Assembly: GCF_009908285.1 (NCBI RefSeq)
Contig: NZ_JAAARM010000007.1
Location: 185,037 to 249,036, forward strand
Source: Pseudomonas sp. Fl4BN1
GTDB lineage: Bacteria > Pseudomonadota > Gammaproteobacteria > Pseudomonadales > Pseudomonadaceae
Reading direction: 5' to 3'
Length of the DNA stretch: 64,000 nt
Shown: piece after piece, positions 35,189 to 44,247 of the stretch
Numbering within the stretch: the first letter of the stretch is position 1
How the letters are laid out: every line of letters starts with the position of its first letter
The notes under the pieces: model-generated
The model's database searches: none
What the model was told of the DNA's origin: nothing
The model's input: the letters and a program-made list of their open reading frames with translations, nothing else
Made by a program: the position numbers and the translations under genes

Positions 35189-35986
35189 CTAGAGAGGGAT
35201 AAATCCTTGTGGATAACGGGTTTCGCTGAGCAGTTGCACGCGCGCGCCAATGGGCACGCTGAACCAGCCGCTGGCGGCATCCACTTCGCCAATGGCGATG
35301 CCGGTATTGCGCCAAGCCTGGGTGTCGAGGACAAAGATGATCGCTACATCCACCGCTTTCTCGCGAAAGGTCACCAGGTACAACTGGTCCCGCAGCTTGA
35401 AGTAGCTGGCCTCATCGCAATCGCAATCACCGTGCCGCACTCCGCCATGGATGTGATAGGCGTACCAACGGCTGTTGAGGTAGACATGTTCCACCGCCGT
35501 CTGCTGACTGTAGATGTTCAGCACGCGCTTGCCGATCAACTCGTCGGTGGCCTGGGGCAACGCTTCGCCGGCTGCGCCATCGAGGGTCGCCAGATGCAGG
35601 GCCTGAGCAAAGTTCGAGGCTTGCCCCTGCGCCTTGCGCCCGGTGTCCAGCCAAGCGTGCAGCAGTACCCCATGGCCCAGGCGCAGATCAAGGATCAGCA
35701 CCGCGCTCTGTCGACTTGAGGGGGGCAGCGCCAGGTCGATGAAGTACAGCTCGACGCAGGCTTGCACCACCTTGGCCGGCGCCGAGCCCTCAGCGAGCGC
35801 CGGTTCCAGCGGCAGGCCCTGCCAGTGGACGCTGCCATGCTCTGCAAAACTCACTTGCCCACTGCAGCCGGGAAAGCCGAGGGTGAAAATCCGCCCGCGC
35901 AAACGGTCGGTGTCCGGCAGGCGGTTGTGGCGCAGTTGCGCGGCAAAATCGTCAAACCCCGGCACATATTGCTCAACCTGGTTCAT
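35189..35986 (-). CDS. MoaF-like lipocalin-fold protein
   Basis: 265 residues, no signal peptide. The C-terminal half carries IGKRVLNIYSQQTAVEHVYLN, SRWYAYHIHGGV, DEASYFKLRDQLYLVTFREK, which matches the MoaF-type calycin domain; an equivalent, weaker domain fills the N-terminal half. MoaF was named for a molybdenum-related locus but its activity is not established; relatives include isomerase-like lipocalins binding small ligands. Last gene of the six-gene operon, its start overlapping the SDR stop by 4 bases. In this context it may bind or isomerise the pathway intermediate. Confidence 0.7.
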   Translation of the reverse strand: MNQVEQYVPGFDDFAAQLRHNRLPDTDRLRGRIFTLGFPGCSGQVSFAEHGSVHWQGLPLEPALAEGSAPAKVVQACVELYFIDLALPPSSRQSAVLILDLRLGHGVLLHAWLDTGRKAQGQASNFAQALHLATLDGAAGEALPQATDELIGKRVLNIYSQQTAVEHVYLNSRWYAYHIHGGVRHGDCDCDEASYFKLRDQLYLVTFREKAVDVAIIFVLDTQAWRNTGIAIGEVDAASGWFSVPIGARVQLLSETRYPQGFIPL

Positions 35987-36957
35987 ACCTGTTGCTCCTG
36001 CTGGCGGCTGGCAAGTGCGGCCTTGATGATCCGTTCACTCAGGGCCCACAACTGCTGGGCTTGGTCGCTGTCGCGCACCCGTGGCATCACTCCCAGGTGG
36101 TCCAGTGGGTCGGCATTGCTCAGCGCCACCCGACAGTCCTCCAGGTAGTAGCCGCCGCAGCCTTCCAGTTCAGGATGCAACAGTGCCCAGAGAATGCTCG
36201 CGGCACCTTCCTCGGTGGTCTTGCGCCGGGTCAGGTTGCGCAGCCCGGGCTGGCGCTCCAGCAATGGCACGAAATCCGCGTCGGTCAGGTGATTGTGCAG
36301 GTTGGTTCCGGCCACTACCCCGGGGGCTACGGCCAGGGCACGAATGCCCTCTGCAGCCAGCAGCCGGTCAAGGCCTACCGCGAACAACACGTTGGCCGAT
36401 TTCGACTGGCCGTAGGCGGTCCAGCGGTCGTAGATACGACGCTCGAAGTTCGGGTCGGTAAAGTCGATCCCGGCCAGCCGGTGAGCGCCGGAGGTGAGCA
36501 TCACCACCCGCGCGCCGGGGGCCTGGCGCAGCAACGACAGCAGCTCGGTGATCAGCCGATGATGGGCGATGTGATTGATGCCGAACTGGCGCTCCAGGCC
36601 ATCTTCGGTCAGACCGAAATCGGTGGCCATGATGCCCGCGCAGGCAATGATGCCGTCGATCCGCGACAACTGCTGGCGCAATGTCCCGGCCACTCGATCG
36701 ACGTCCCGCAGGGAGTCGAATTGAACCGCCTCGAAGTGGATCGACTGGCTGCCGGTGGCGGCCTGCAACTCCTCCAGCGCCATGGCCCCGCGCTCGGAGG
36801 AACTGCCCAGCAGCACCACCCGCGCACCGCGGCTGGCCAGGCAGCGGGCACTTTCCTTGCCCAGCCCCGAGGTGCCGCCGGTGATCAGGTAGGTCTGGCC
36901 CCGCAAGTCGAAGGCTTCGGCCACATCGCAAGCCCGTGTATGAGTATCGAATGACAT
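35983..36957 (-). CDS. Short-chain dehydrogenase/reductase (retinol dehydrogenase-like)
   Basis: 324 residues with AAGGAG before the ATG. NAD(P)-binding TGGTSGLGKESA (residues 26-37), structural ACAGIM, catalytic Ser in MLTSGAHR and YGQSK (Tyr-x3-Lys). The basic residue after GGT..  and the longer C-terminus are as in the WW-oxidoreductase/retinol dehydrogenase branch. Probably oxidises or reduces an alcohol/ketone in the operon's pathway. It lies 12 bases after the tandem RidA gene. Confidence 0.88.
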   Translation of the reverse strand: MSFDTHTRACDVAEAFDLRGQTYLITGGTSGLGKESARCLASRGARVVLLGSSSERGAMALEELQAATGSQSIHFEAVQFDSLRDVDRVAGTLRQQLSRIDGIIACAGIMATDFGLTEDGLERQFGINHIAHHRLITELLSLLRQAPGARVVMLTSGAHRLAGIDFTDPNFERRIYDRWTAYGQSKSANVLFAVGLDRLLAAEGIRALAVAPGVVAGTNLHNHLTDADFVPLLERQPGLRNLTRRKTTEEGAASILWALLHPELEGCGGYYLEDCRVALSNADPLDHLGVMPRVRDSDQAQQLWALSERIIKAALASRQQEQQV

Positions 36958-36969
36958 GCTGCTACTCCT

Positions 36970-38061
36970 TCATTGAATGAACAGGCTGGCATCCAGCTCG
37001 AGTGCCGCTTCAGGTTCGAGCAGGGCCTTGACGCATAGCAGGGCCGGGGACAACTGCGCCGGGGCGCGTCGACCGAGAAGCTGGCGCAACCGTGCTTCGA
37101 AGGCCGCCAGCAGGTGCTCAATCGTCTGCGCGCAGAGATTGCCGTGTGTACTCTTGAGCAGTATCTGCAAGGCTCGTGGCGCCTGTGGCGGATAAGCCGC
37201 CAGGCGCTCGGCCAGCGCGGTGGCGGCCTCCTCCACCGTGGCCAGTTCCAATACCCCGCCGTGTCCGCAGCACAGGCTGATCCAGCCAGGGCGCGAGGCA
37301 TCGGCCGCGAGGGCCAAGCCGTCGATCTCGATCTTGAAACGATCGAGAACCATGCCGTGCCCACGCAGCACAAACAGCTGGAAATCAGCCGCCAGGCCGC
37401 GGCTCGCCCGTCGCAGGGCGGCAGCGACCACCACCCGCCGCGCCTGCTCCGGGTCTTGGTCATCGCGCAGATACAGGGTCAGGCGGCTGAGGGCCGAACA
37501 GTCAGTGCCCAAGGCCCGAAGGCTGTGCTGAATCTTGTCCAGCACCACCTCCACCTGTTCCTCCAGGCTGTCGCGGACACGTAGATTGTCTGCGGTGAAA
37601 CCCTGCGTCACCTGCGCCAGTTCCAAGGCCTCGAAACCGGTAAGGAACAGCTGGCCGCGATACTCCAGGGCCCGGGCCACATCCATGGGCATGTCATCGA
37701 ACAACACCCGACGAATGCCCTCGGGGTGCTTGGCAAACACCGCCTCGACCGCCACCAGGGTGGCCTCCCGGGCGAAGCGCGGCAGCCGAAAAATCGTCCC
37801 GACACTGGGCTCTGTCTGCAATTGCGGCGCCAGCGCGTGGCACTGGCGGTGAAAAGCCTGGATCGCCGCCAGAGGATCAACCACCGCATTGCGTATCGCG
37901 ATGCTGTGCTTGAGCATGGCCGAAAATGGCACGCCGTAAGGGCGCAAGGCATCTTGCATGCCCTCCAGCAATGCTTCGAACTGCTGCTCCAGAGGCCCAT
38001 CCAGCGTAGCCTCCTGCCAGTTGCAGAGGATCAGGTCCTCGGTCTCCACAAGGTTCATCAT
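36970..38061 (-). CDS. Tandem RidA/YjgF-like protein
   Basis: 363 residues. Two RidA-like domains can be followed: one in the first half ending around residue 125, and a clearer one from about 133 (YRGQLFLTGFEALELAQ, then VEVVLDKIQHSLRALGTDCSALSRLTLYL). A third degenerate segment may form the C-terminus (LQILLKSTHG). RidA proteins hydrolyse reactive enamines and imines to ketones plus ammonia; the key Arg of classical RidA is not evident in a clear place, so this may be a non-classical member, as in catabolic operons. Starts with ATGATG after AGGAGAG. Confidence 0.7.
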   Translation of the reverse strand: MMNLVETEDLILCNWQEATLDGPLEQQFEALLEGMQDALRPYGVPFSAMLKHSIAIRNAVVDPLAAIQAFHRQCHALAPQLQTEPSVGTIFRLPRFAREATLVAVEAVFAKHPEGIRRVLFDDMPMDVARALEYRGQLFLTGFEALELAQVTQGFTADNLRVRDSLEEQVEVVLDKIQHSLRALGTDCSALSRLTLYLRDDQDPEQARRVVVAAALRRASRGLAADFQLFVLRGHGMVLDRFKIEIDGLALAADASRPGWISLCCGHGGVLELATVEEAATALAERLAAYPPQAPRALQILLKSTHGNLCAQTIEHLLAAFEARLRQLLGRRAPAQLSPALLCVKALLEPEAALELDASLFIQ

Positions 38062-38076
38062 GTCTCTCCTTATCGA

Positions 38077-39462
38077 TCAATGCCGCCAGCCCAGCAGCGG
38101 GTCGAGGGCGAAGTTGATCCCCAGGCCGAACAGCCAGCCGCTGGCTGGCTGCTCCTCGGCAAAGGGGTTCTGGTAGCGACTGGGTTGCATCACGTAGTTG
38201 ATGAAGGGGTCCAGGGAAACCCCCGGGCTCAGGGCAAAATGACCGTTGAGCTCACCGACGAAGCTGTCCCGGGGCTGTTCATAGGCACTGCCGGAAAGTC
38301 GCCCGGCGTCCTTGAGGAACGCTTGGTAGTCCTTGCTCACGCGAAACCAGCTCAGCCGCACGCCCAGGCTGTCCTGGGGCCGTTCGGGGACCAGGTTCAA
38401 GGCGTTGACCCCAATGAACCCGAAGGCATCCACGCCGCCGCTGACGCCCGAAGTCAGGGATGAACTGAGGCCGCCTTCCAGGGTCAGGCTGCGGGGGTTG
38501 GTGTCGAACCGGCGACTGCCGCCATCGGCGCGGTAAACCGTCTTCTGCCAGTTGAAAAGGATGCCGTCGGCATGATCCTCGATCCGAGCCGGGCGGGTCG
38601 GGTCCAGCACGCTGGAAGTGCCGGCAACGGTGCGGCTGGGGTTGGCCTGCTGCTTGGTGGTGCGATAGAAAGTCAGCTCGTAGCGGCTGGGATAGGCCAC
38701 CTCGCCGAAGCGTGTCTGGGAGCCCATCTGGGCCAGGAAAAACTTGCCGTCGTGATGTTCTTCGCTCCAGTTCCAGCCGGATTGAAAAGGAATCTGCGCG
38801 TTGAGCAGCCAGCCTCCGACCTGGACAAAACGGTTGCTGTCGAAGTTGTAGCGTCCGGCGGCGCTCCAGTAGGAAAACGGATAGGCATAGACCGAGCCGT
38901 TCATCAGGGTCAGCGGGTTGAAGCAGGTGAACACAAAGGCACAGGCCGGCTGCATGAACGAGGTGGCCGGGTTGGTCCGACCCAGTTCGATCTTCAGCGC
39001 GTCGTCCAACCAGCCCTGCTCGTAGGAGAGCTGCACCAGCCGCGCCTTCTTCGGCACGAAGGGTGCCACCGCACCATAGATATCCCCCAGCGCAGGACCG
39101 TAGTCGACATTGCTGGCCACCGGCGCGTAGCTCTGCTTGACGTGCAGCCGAGCGTTGCCAATGCCCAGCAGCTTGTCCAGGTCCAGATCGGCCGCCAACA
39201 GGAAGAACAGGTTGTTCTGGTCCTGCCGACGGCCCACGCCGTAGGTGTTGTACAGGCTGTACCAACCGCCATAGCCATGCAGGGAAACACCTTGGGCATC
39301 AAGCTGCTCGCCAAGGCTCGGCGGTCTGGACGCTGTGACCTGAACCGGGGGCTCGGCCGCCTGGCCGAGCTCAGGGAGGGCACAGGCCAGCCAAAGGGCG
39401 CAGCAAGGCAAAAGGGTTGAACACTGGACTGAGAATCGATTGTTATTGTTGGAGACACTCAT
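38077..39462 (-). CDS. OprB-like outer-membrane carbohydrate porin
   Basis: 461 residues with an N-terminal signal peptide (LLPCCALWLACALPELGQAA). The mature part is a beta-barrel with alternating hydrophobic strands: VSLHGYGGWYSLYNTYGV, RLVQLSYEQGWLDDALKIELGR, and a closing strand in GWLFGLGINFALDPL. Two cysteines in FMQPACAFVFTC are usual for OprB relatives. It lies between the deacetylase and RidA genes and probably imports the pathway substrate. Sugar specificity is not assured. Confidence 0.8.
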   Translation of the reverse strand: MSVSNNNNRFSVQCSTLLPCCALWLACALPELGQAAEPPVQVTASRPPSLGEQLDAQGVSLHGYGGWYSLYNTYGVGRRQDQNNLFFLLAADLDLDKLLGIGNARLHVKQSYAPVASNVDYGPALGDIYGAVAPFVPKKARLVQLSYEQGWLDDALKIELGRTNPATSFMQPACAFVFTCFNPLTLMNGSVYAYPFSYWSAAGRYNFDSNRFVQVGGWLLNAQIPFQSGWNWSEEHHDGKFFLAQMGSQTRFGEVAYPSRYELTFYRTTKQQANPSRTVAGTSSVLDPTRPARIEDHADGILFNWQKTVYRADGGSRRFDTNPRSLTLEGGLSSSLTSGVSGGVDAFGFIGVNALNLVPERPQDSLGVRLSWFRVSKDYQAFLKDAGRLSGSAYEQPRDSFVGELNGHFALSPGVSLDPFINYVMQPSRYQNPFAEEQPASGWLFGLGINFALDPLLGWRH

Positions 39463-39489
39463 AGTCAGGCCCTTCGTTGGCGGTTGAAC

Positions 39490-40638
39490 TCAGGAAAAAG
39501 GCGTCAGCCCCAGCTGTTGTGCCTGGAGCCGCACCCGTTGTCGGTGCAGGCAGTCGAAATCCTCCGGCAGGCACTGCTGCTGGATGAAATCGATAAAGGG
39601 GTCGCGTACGTCGGTACTCAGCCCGGTCAAGGCCTCGATGGCCGCGATGGCGCAAAACGGCACGTAGACATCCGAGTAGCCGCCTTCGTGGATCATCACC
39701 AGGCGGCCGTGCCCCAGGCGTTCGGCCACCTCCACCATCAACCGAGTCATCTCGCGGAAGGTGCCGCTGTGCAGTTGCATGTGGCCGAGCACGTCGTAGG
39801 TACTGGCGTCGTAGCCACTGCCGATCACCAGCAGGTCCGGGGCGAATCGCAGCAGCGCCGGCACCACCAACTGCTCCATGGCATGCAGGTACTGCGCATG
39901 GCCGCAGCCCGGCAGCAGCGCAATGTTCAGGTTGGCGCCCAGCCCCTCGCCGCTGCCACGCTCATCGGCGCCGCCAGACCCCGGGGGGAAGCAGTTCTCC
40001 TGGTGCAAGGACACGGTGAACACATCATCGCGCTCATAGAACAGCGACTGAGTGCCGTTGCCGTGGTGCACATCCCAATCGACGATGGCCACCCGCCGGG
40101 CACCCAACTCGACAATTGCGTGCTCCACGGCAATCGCCGAGTTGGCCAGCAGGGTCGAACCCATGGCCTGGTCGCGCAGGGCGTGGTGTCCGGCGGGAAT
40201 GCAGGCGGCATAGGCTCGCTGATACTCACCGCCCATCACCCCACTCACCGCCTCGCGGGCCAGCCCGGCGGACAGCGCCGCCAGCTCGAAGCCACCTGGG
40301 CCGAATGGCGCCGCCAACCCCAACTCACCGCCGCCGTTTGCACTCATGTGCTGGAAACGCTCCAGATACTGCCGGTCATGCACCCGGGCCATCTCCATCA
40401 GCGACGCCGGGCGCGCCGACTGAATACGCAGCTGTGCGCTCAGGCCGCTGGCGTCCATCAGCGATTTCAAGCGCCGCAGGCAGTCCGCCGAAGCCACTCC
40501 CGAGCCACTGGCCAGCGGCTGTACCCAGCCGCCTACCGGAGCCGCCAGGGCCGAGGCCTGGCCGGAGTGAAACCACAGGCAGCGTTCGTCAAACAGAAAG
40601 GCGCTGGCGCCCTTGGACAACGGTTGTTCAGGGTTCAT
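39490..40638 (-). CDS. Class II histone deacetylase-like / acetylpolyamine amidohydrolase
   Basis: 382 residues starting at an ATG inside the end of the MFS gene (11-base overlap). The arginase/deacetylase fold motifs are complete: PAGHHAL (His pair), VDWDVHHGNGTQ (zinc Asp and His), IGSGYDAS (zinc Asp) and HEGGYSD (Tyr region). Bacterial members remove acetyl from small amines such as acetylpolyamines or acetylated drugs rather than histones. In this operon it may release an N-acetylated substrate after import. Confidence 0.88.
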   Translation of the reverse strand: MNPEQPLSKGASAFLFDERCLWFHSGQASALAAPVGGWVQPLASGSGVASADCLRRLKSLMDASGLSAQLRIQSARPASLMEMARVHDRQYLERFQHMSANGGGELGLAAPFGPGGFELAALSAGLAREAVSGVMGGEYQRAYAACIPAGHHALRDQAMGSTLLANSAIAVEHAIVELGARRVAIVDWDVHHGNGTQSLFYERDDVFTVSLHQENCFPPGSGGADERGSGEGLGANLNIALLPGCGHAQYLHAMEQLVVPALLRFAPDLLVIGSGYDASTYDVLGHMQLHSGTFREMTRLMVEVAERLGHGRLVMIHEGGYSDVYVPFCAIAAIEALTGLSTDVRDPFIDFIQQQCLPEDFDCLHRQRVRLQAQQLGLTPFS

Positions 40639-41815
40639 GCAATGGACTCTTCTGTTGCAGATGGAAGTGCGAGAGGTTGATGGCCACGGCGGCAAGCAAG
40701 GCGACTACCGCACCGAAGGTGAACATCGCCTGGTAATGGAAGGTTTCCAGCAGATAGCCGCAGAGCGCCGGGCCGCTGGCGAGGCCCAGCCCGAGCACCA
40801 GGTTGGTCAGGTTGATCAGCCCGCCCTGGCGGTCGTGCAGGCTGATCACCGTGAGCATGAACGGCACCAGCAGGGTCCAGGCGAACTTGAACACCAGCAC
40901 CGCGACAAAGGCCGCGCCCACTTGAGGCACTGTCGCCATGACCAGCAAGGCCAGGATCAGCGCGGCGAACCCCAGCAGCAGGCACAGCCCGCGGTACTGG
41001 TCGCGCCCCAGGAGCGTGGCGGCGCCGGCGCCGAGAATGCCCATGGCGCTGGACAGGGTCAGCAACTGGTCCAGCAGCTCGCGGTCCATCGCAGTAGGTG
41101 CCTGTAAGGCACTGATAAAGGTCCAGATGCCCCCCAGGCAGATGTACAGCAGGAAGATCGAGGCCACCCCCAGCAGGCCGGGGCGGGAAAAGCTCGACCG
41201 AGCCGGTCCGACACCAGGGGCCGGCGCCGGACACTCATGGGCGAAATGCCGATACAGCGCCAGGCAACCCAGCATCAGCAGGGCCTGGAGCGCGAAGCAC
41301 GCCCCAGGACCAACGTGGCGGAACGCCAGGGGCAGGATCGCCATGCCCACGGTACCGAGGATCAACTGGCTGAAGATGATCGAACCAAACGCCCGCCCCC
41401 GGTCTGCCAGGCGCGCCACACTGCGAGTACAGAGAATCAGCAGCGATCCGGCGGCCAGAGCGGTCAGGCCCCGAGCCAGGAGAAAAACGCTGAAATGCCG
41501 CTCCAGGAGGAATGCCGACAGCAGGTTGCCGCCGATATACAAACCCATGAACAGCAATGCCCAGCGCTGCCAGTGCGCGGACCTGAGCCAGAAGAACGCC
41601 GGCAGCGTGGCGAGGCTGCTACAGATCAGTTCCAGGGAAAACATGGCGCCGATCTGGGTCGGCGTCAGGCCGATCTTCGCCGCCAGCTCCATGGAGAGGG
41701 CCGGAGCCCAGAGAAAGGTCGCCGGCAGCACCGACGCACACAGGGTGATGGTTATCAGCAACCAGCGATGACTGGCGTCGCGCGAATGACCGTCTGTTTC
41801 AGCAGTAGCTCTCAC
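40628..41815 (-). CDS. Major facilitator superfamily transporter
   Basis: About 395 residues, twelve predicted membrane helices. The GTG at 41815 has AGGTG at about 6 bases; a GTG 9 bases further upstream is possible. Conserved positions include FSLELICSSLATLP and LADRGRAFGSIIFSQL in place of the classical motif A, so it belongs to a divergent, sugar- or drug-type MFS group. First gene of the operon; probably carries the substrate across the inner membrane after the OprB-like porin. Confidence 0.82.
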   Translation of the reverse strand: MRATAETDGHSRDASHRWLLITITLCASVLPATFLWAPALSMELAAKIGLTPTQIGAMFSLELICSSLATLPAFFWLRSAHWQRWALLFMGLYIGGNLLSAFLLERHFSVFLLARGLTALAAGSLLILCTRSVARLADRGRAFGSIIFSQLILGTVGMAILPLAFRHVGPGACFALQALLMLGCLALYRHFAHECPAPAPGVGPARSSFSRPGLLGVASIFLLYICLGGIWTFISALQAPTAMDRELLDQLLTLSSAMGILGAGAATLLGRDQYRGLCLLLGFAALILALLVMATVPQVGAAFVAVLVFKFAWTLLVPFMLTVISLHDRQGGLINLTNLVLGLGLASGPALCGYLLETFHYQAMFTFGAVVALLAAVAINLSHFHLQQKSPLHEP

Positions 41816-42271
41816 GATGGGCACCTTTGTTATTGATTGTTATGGGTGGGATGCACGGCAACGGCTGCCAATCTAGCAACGGCCCTGGGCCAAAGCGGCT
41901 TCATTTGATGACGATTTTTTGTCTTTTCACGCCAACCTCTCGGGAGGGTTGGGGTGGTTGCGGCGGGGTACCGAGAACGGCGGCTAGGTGTTCGTCCATC
42001 TGGCCGTTGATAGGAGCGGTGGTGGCTCCGACCATCAGCGACCACAAGGAACCATCCGGCAGATGACGAGGGATGCACCAGCGAAAAGGATGTCAGCGGT
42101 GATGATGTTGATGGCCCGCATGAGCCACACGGCCCCGGCCACGATCGAGGTGACGGCGGCGATGGCCCTGCAGGTGTCGCAAACACGCTGGCCAAGGTCG
42201 AATCCAGCCTGGCGCCCGAGCCACCACTGCCCATACTGAAGGCTCTCAATGCCTGGTAATGGAATGCCCCC
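41816..42271. other. Divergent intergenic region upstream of the six-gene operon
   Basis: About 450 bases holding the promoters of the MFS-led operon and the dioxygenase gene. A minus-strand frame (about 42035-42230) can be read as a short membrane peptide (AVTSIVAGAVWLMRAINII) without a good start, so it may be a gene remnant. No operator was recognised. Confidence 0.4.
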
Positions 42272-43207
42272 GTGAACCTGCCATCGATCCTGCCTGACAC
42301 CTCCCCTGCCCTGGTCAACCCGATGCGCCTGGACCAGGACGCTCGGTGGCAGTTCAAGGAGCGCGGATACATCACCCTGCGCCAGTTGCTGACACCCAGC
42401 GCCATCGAACAATTGCGCGAGCTGGCCGACAGCCAACTGCGTACCACGCCCCCGGTAACCTCGGCCCCTGGCGACGGTTTCAGCCGGTTGACTCACCGCC
42501 TGGGACAGACCGGCATTCTCGAACGCCTCTATCGGCAACCGGCGTTCGCCCAGGCCCTGAGTTTTCTCACCGACTGCCGGCTGATCATGAGCGAGGCCCA
42601 GAGTTTCGAGCTGGGGGTCGGCCGCACGGGCTTTGCCTGGCACTACGACTCGCTGAACTTTCGCTACATCCGCCCCCAGGACCCGGCCTTCAGCTTGTGG
42701 CTGCCGCTGCAGCCGGTCCGCCCTGAAGGCCAGGGCGGCGGCATGGCCTGGGTGCCGTTGTCACTGTTCTCGGCCCAGGAGAACTTCCAGTTCTCGCGCC
42801 TGCTGGCAGCCAAGCTCGCCCGGGGCGAATCGGTCGACGAGTTCTCCGCCCTGCTGCGCCAGACCTACGCCACCCCCGGGGTGCTCACCGATTGCTTCGA
42901 GCAGCAGCGCATCGAAGAGGCCTTCGAGCCCGGCGATGCCTTGCTCTTCAGCAAGTACCTGTGGCATCGCTCCAGCCCCTTGCTGGCCGGTGAATGGGAT
43001 CGACGCCAGGCCGTGAGCCTGCGACTGGTGGACTGGCGGGCATGCCTGGACCCATTGCTGCAGGATGGCGAAACCCGCAGTGCCGGCGGGCTCGGCATGG
43101 GCCGCGACGGTGGGCCGTTGAACCCGCAATCCTATGGCTCGCGCTTTGTCGATATCCAGGCTGGGGAGCTGATCCGCAACTCGGCCCATTGCGGGCCGGT
43201 TCTCTGA
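42272..43207 (+). CDS. Phytanoyl-CoA dioxygenase-like Fe(II)/2-oxoglutarate oxygenase
   Basis: 311 residues starting at GTG after GGAATG. The double-stranded beta-helix shows the iron facial triad: His and Asp in FAWHYDS and distal His in KYLWHRSS, with Arg in RRQAVSLRLVD for 2-oxoglutarate. Such enzymes hydroxylate lipids, secondary metabolites or amino-acid derivatives. Divergent from the MFS-led operon, so it may act in the same pathway. Confidence 0.82.
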   Translation: MNLPSILPDTSPALVNPMRLDQDARWQFKERGYITLRQLLTPSAIEQLRELADSQLRTTPPVTSAPGDGFSRLTHRLGQTGILERLYRQPAFAQALSFLTDCRLIMSEAQSFELGVGRTGFAWHYDSLNFRYIRPQDPAFSLWLPLQPVRPEGQGGGMAWVPLSLFSAQENFQFSRLLAAKLARGESVDEFSALLRQTYATPGVLTDCFEQQRIEEAFEPGDALLFSKYLWHRSSPLLAGEWDRRQAVSLRLVDWRACLDPLLQDGETRSAGGLGMGRDGGPLNPQSYGSRFVDIQAGELIRNSAHCGPVL

Positions 43208-43213
43208 CCTGCG

Positions 43214-44116
43214 CTATGCCTGGACAGGTCCTGGCCCCAACAGCACTTCCTGCTGCGCCGCGCACAACTCCACCAGATAATCCCAGACCACCCGCAGCCG
43301 CACCGACTTGTGCAGCTCGCGGCGGGTGCTGATCCAGTAGGCGCGCTGGATGCTCTCGGCCGGCAACAACGGCACCAGCTGCGGATCACCGGCCGCCATG
43401 TAGCACGGCAGCACGGCGATCCCCAGGCCGGAGCGCGCCGCCTCTTGCTGGGCGATCACGCTGGTGCTGTGGAACACCACCTGGGGATTGCGGCAGAAGC
43501 TGTTGAGGAACATCAGTTCCTGGCTGAACAGCAGGTCGTCGACGTAGCCGATCCAGGCATGCCGGCCCAGGTCCTCGCGGCTGCGCAGCGGCGGCGCACG
43601 GTCCAGGTAGGCCGGGCTGGCGTACAGGGCCAGGCAGTAGTCGGTGAGTTTGCGGGTCACCAGCATGTCGGCACTGGGGCGCTCCAGGTGAATGCTGATT
43701 TCCGCCTCGCGGTTGAGGATGCTGACAAAGCGCGGCACCGCCACCAGTTCCACTTCCAGCCCCGGATAACGCTCGAACAGGCCGTACATGCGACTGGCGA
43801 GGAACTTCACCCCCAGGCCCTCGGTGACGCCGACGCGGATTTTGCCCAGGGGCGCGCTGGATTGGGTGATTTCCTCCTGCACCAGCAAGGCGACGTTTTC
43901 CATCGCCTCGGCATGCTTGAGCAGCGCCTCCCCCGCCGGGGTCAGCTCGTAGCCCTGGGCATGCTGGACAAACAACGCAGTGCCCAGGGCCTTTTCCACC
44001 GCCTCGATATGCCGGGCCACCGTGGCGTGGGTGGTGTTCAGCCGCCGCGCCGCGGTCAGCAGCCGGCCACTGCGTTGCAGTTCCAGGAAAAACCGCAGGT
44101 CATTCCAGTCGAACAT
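43214..44116 (-). CDS. LysR-family regulator
   Basis: 300 residues. The DNA-binding part is DLRFFLELQRSGRLLTAARRL with NTTHATVARHIEAVEKALG, of the CrgA-like type. The effector domain spans 90-290. It is divergent from the GMC oxidoreductase gene (131 bases between) and likely controls it together with the downstream symporter. Confidence 0.88.
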   Translation of the reverse strand: MFDWNDLRFFLELQRSGRLLTAARRLNTTHATVARHIEAVEKALGTALFVQHAQGYELTPAGEALLKHAEAMENVALLVQEEITQSSAPLGKIRVGVTEGLGVKFLASRMYGLFERYPGLEVELVAVPRFVSILNREAEISIHLERPSADMLVTRKLTDYCLALYASPAYLDRAPPLRSREDLGRHAWIGYVDDLLFSQELMFLNSFCRNPQVVFHSTSVIAQQEAARSGLGIAVLPCYMAAGDPQLVPLLPAESIQRAYWISTRRELHKSVRLRVVWDYLVELCAAQQEVLLGPGPVQA

Positions 44117-44247
44117 AGAAATTCCTTGTCGATGCCGCAGGTCAACGCTGTTCGAAAACGCACAGCGGGTGGGTAAAAACTAACATTCTTTTAACGAAAG
44201 CTAACAACTAGGATGAAGCGCAATAACCATAAGAAACGAGGTCACGG

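Noticed and set aside
44179..44208. LysR-type operator before the GMC gene
   Set aside because: CTAAC repeats and a T-N11-A pattern are present but too weak and common to claim.
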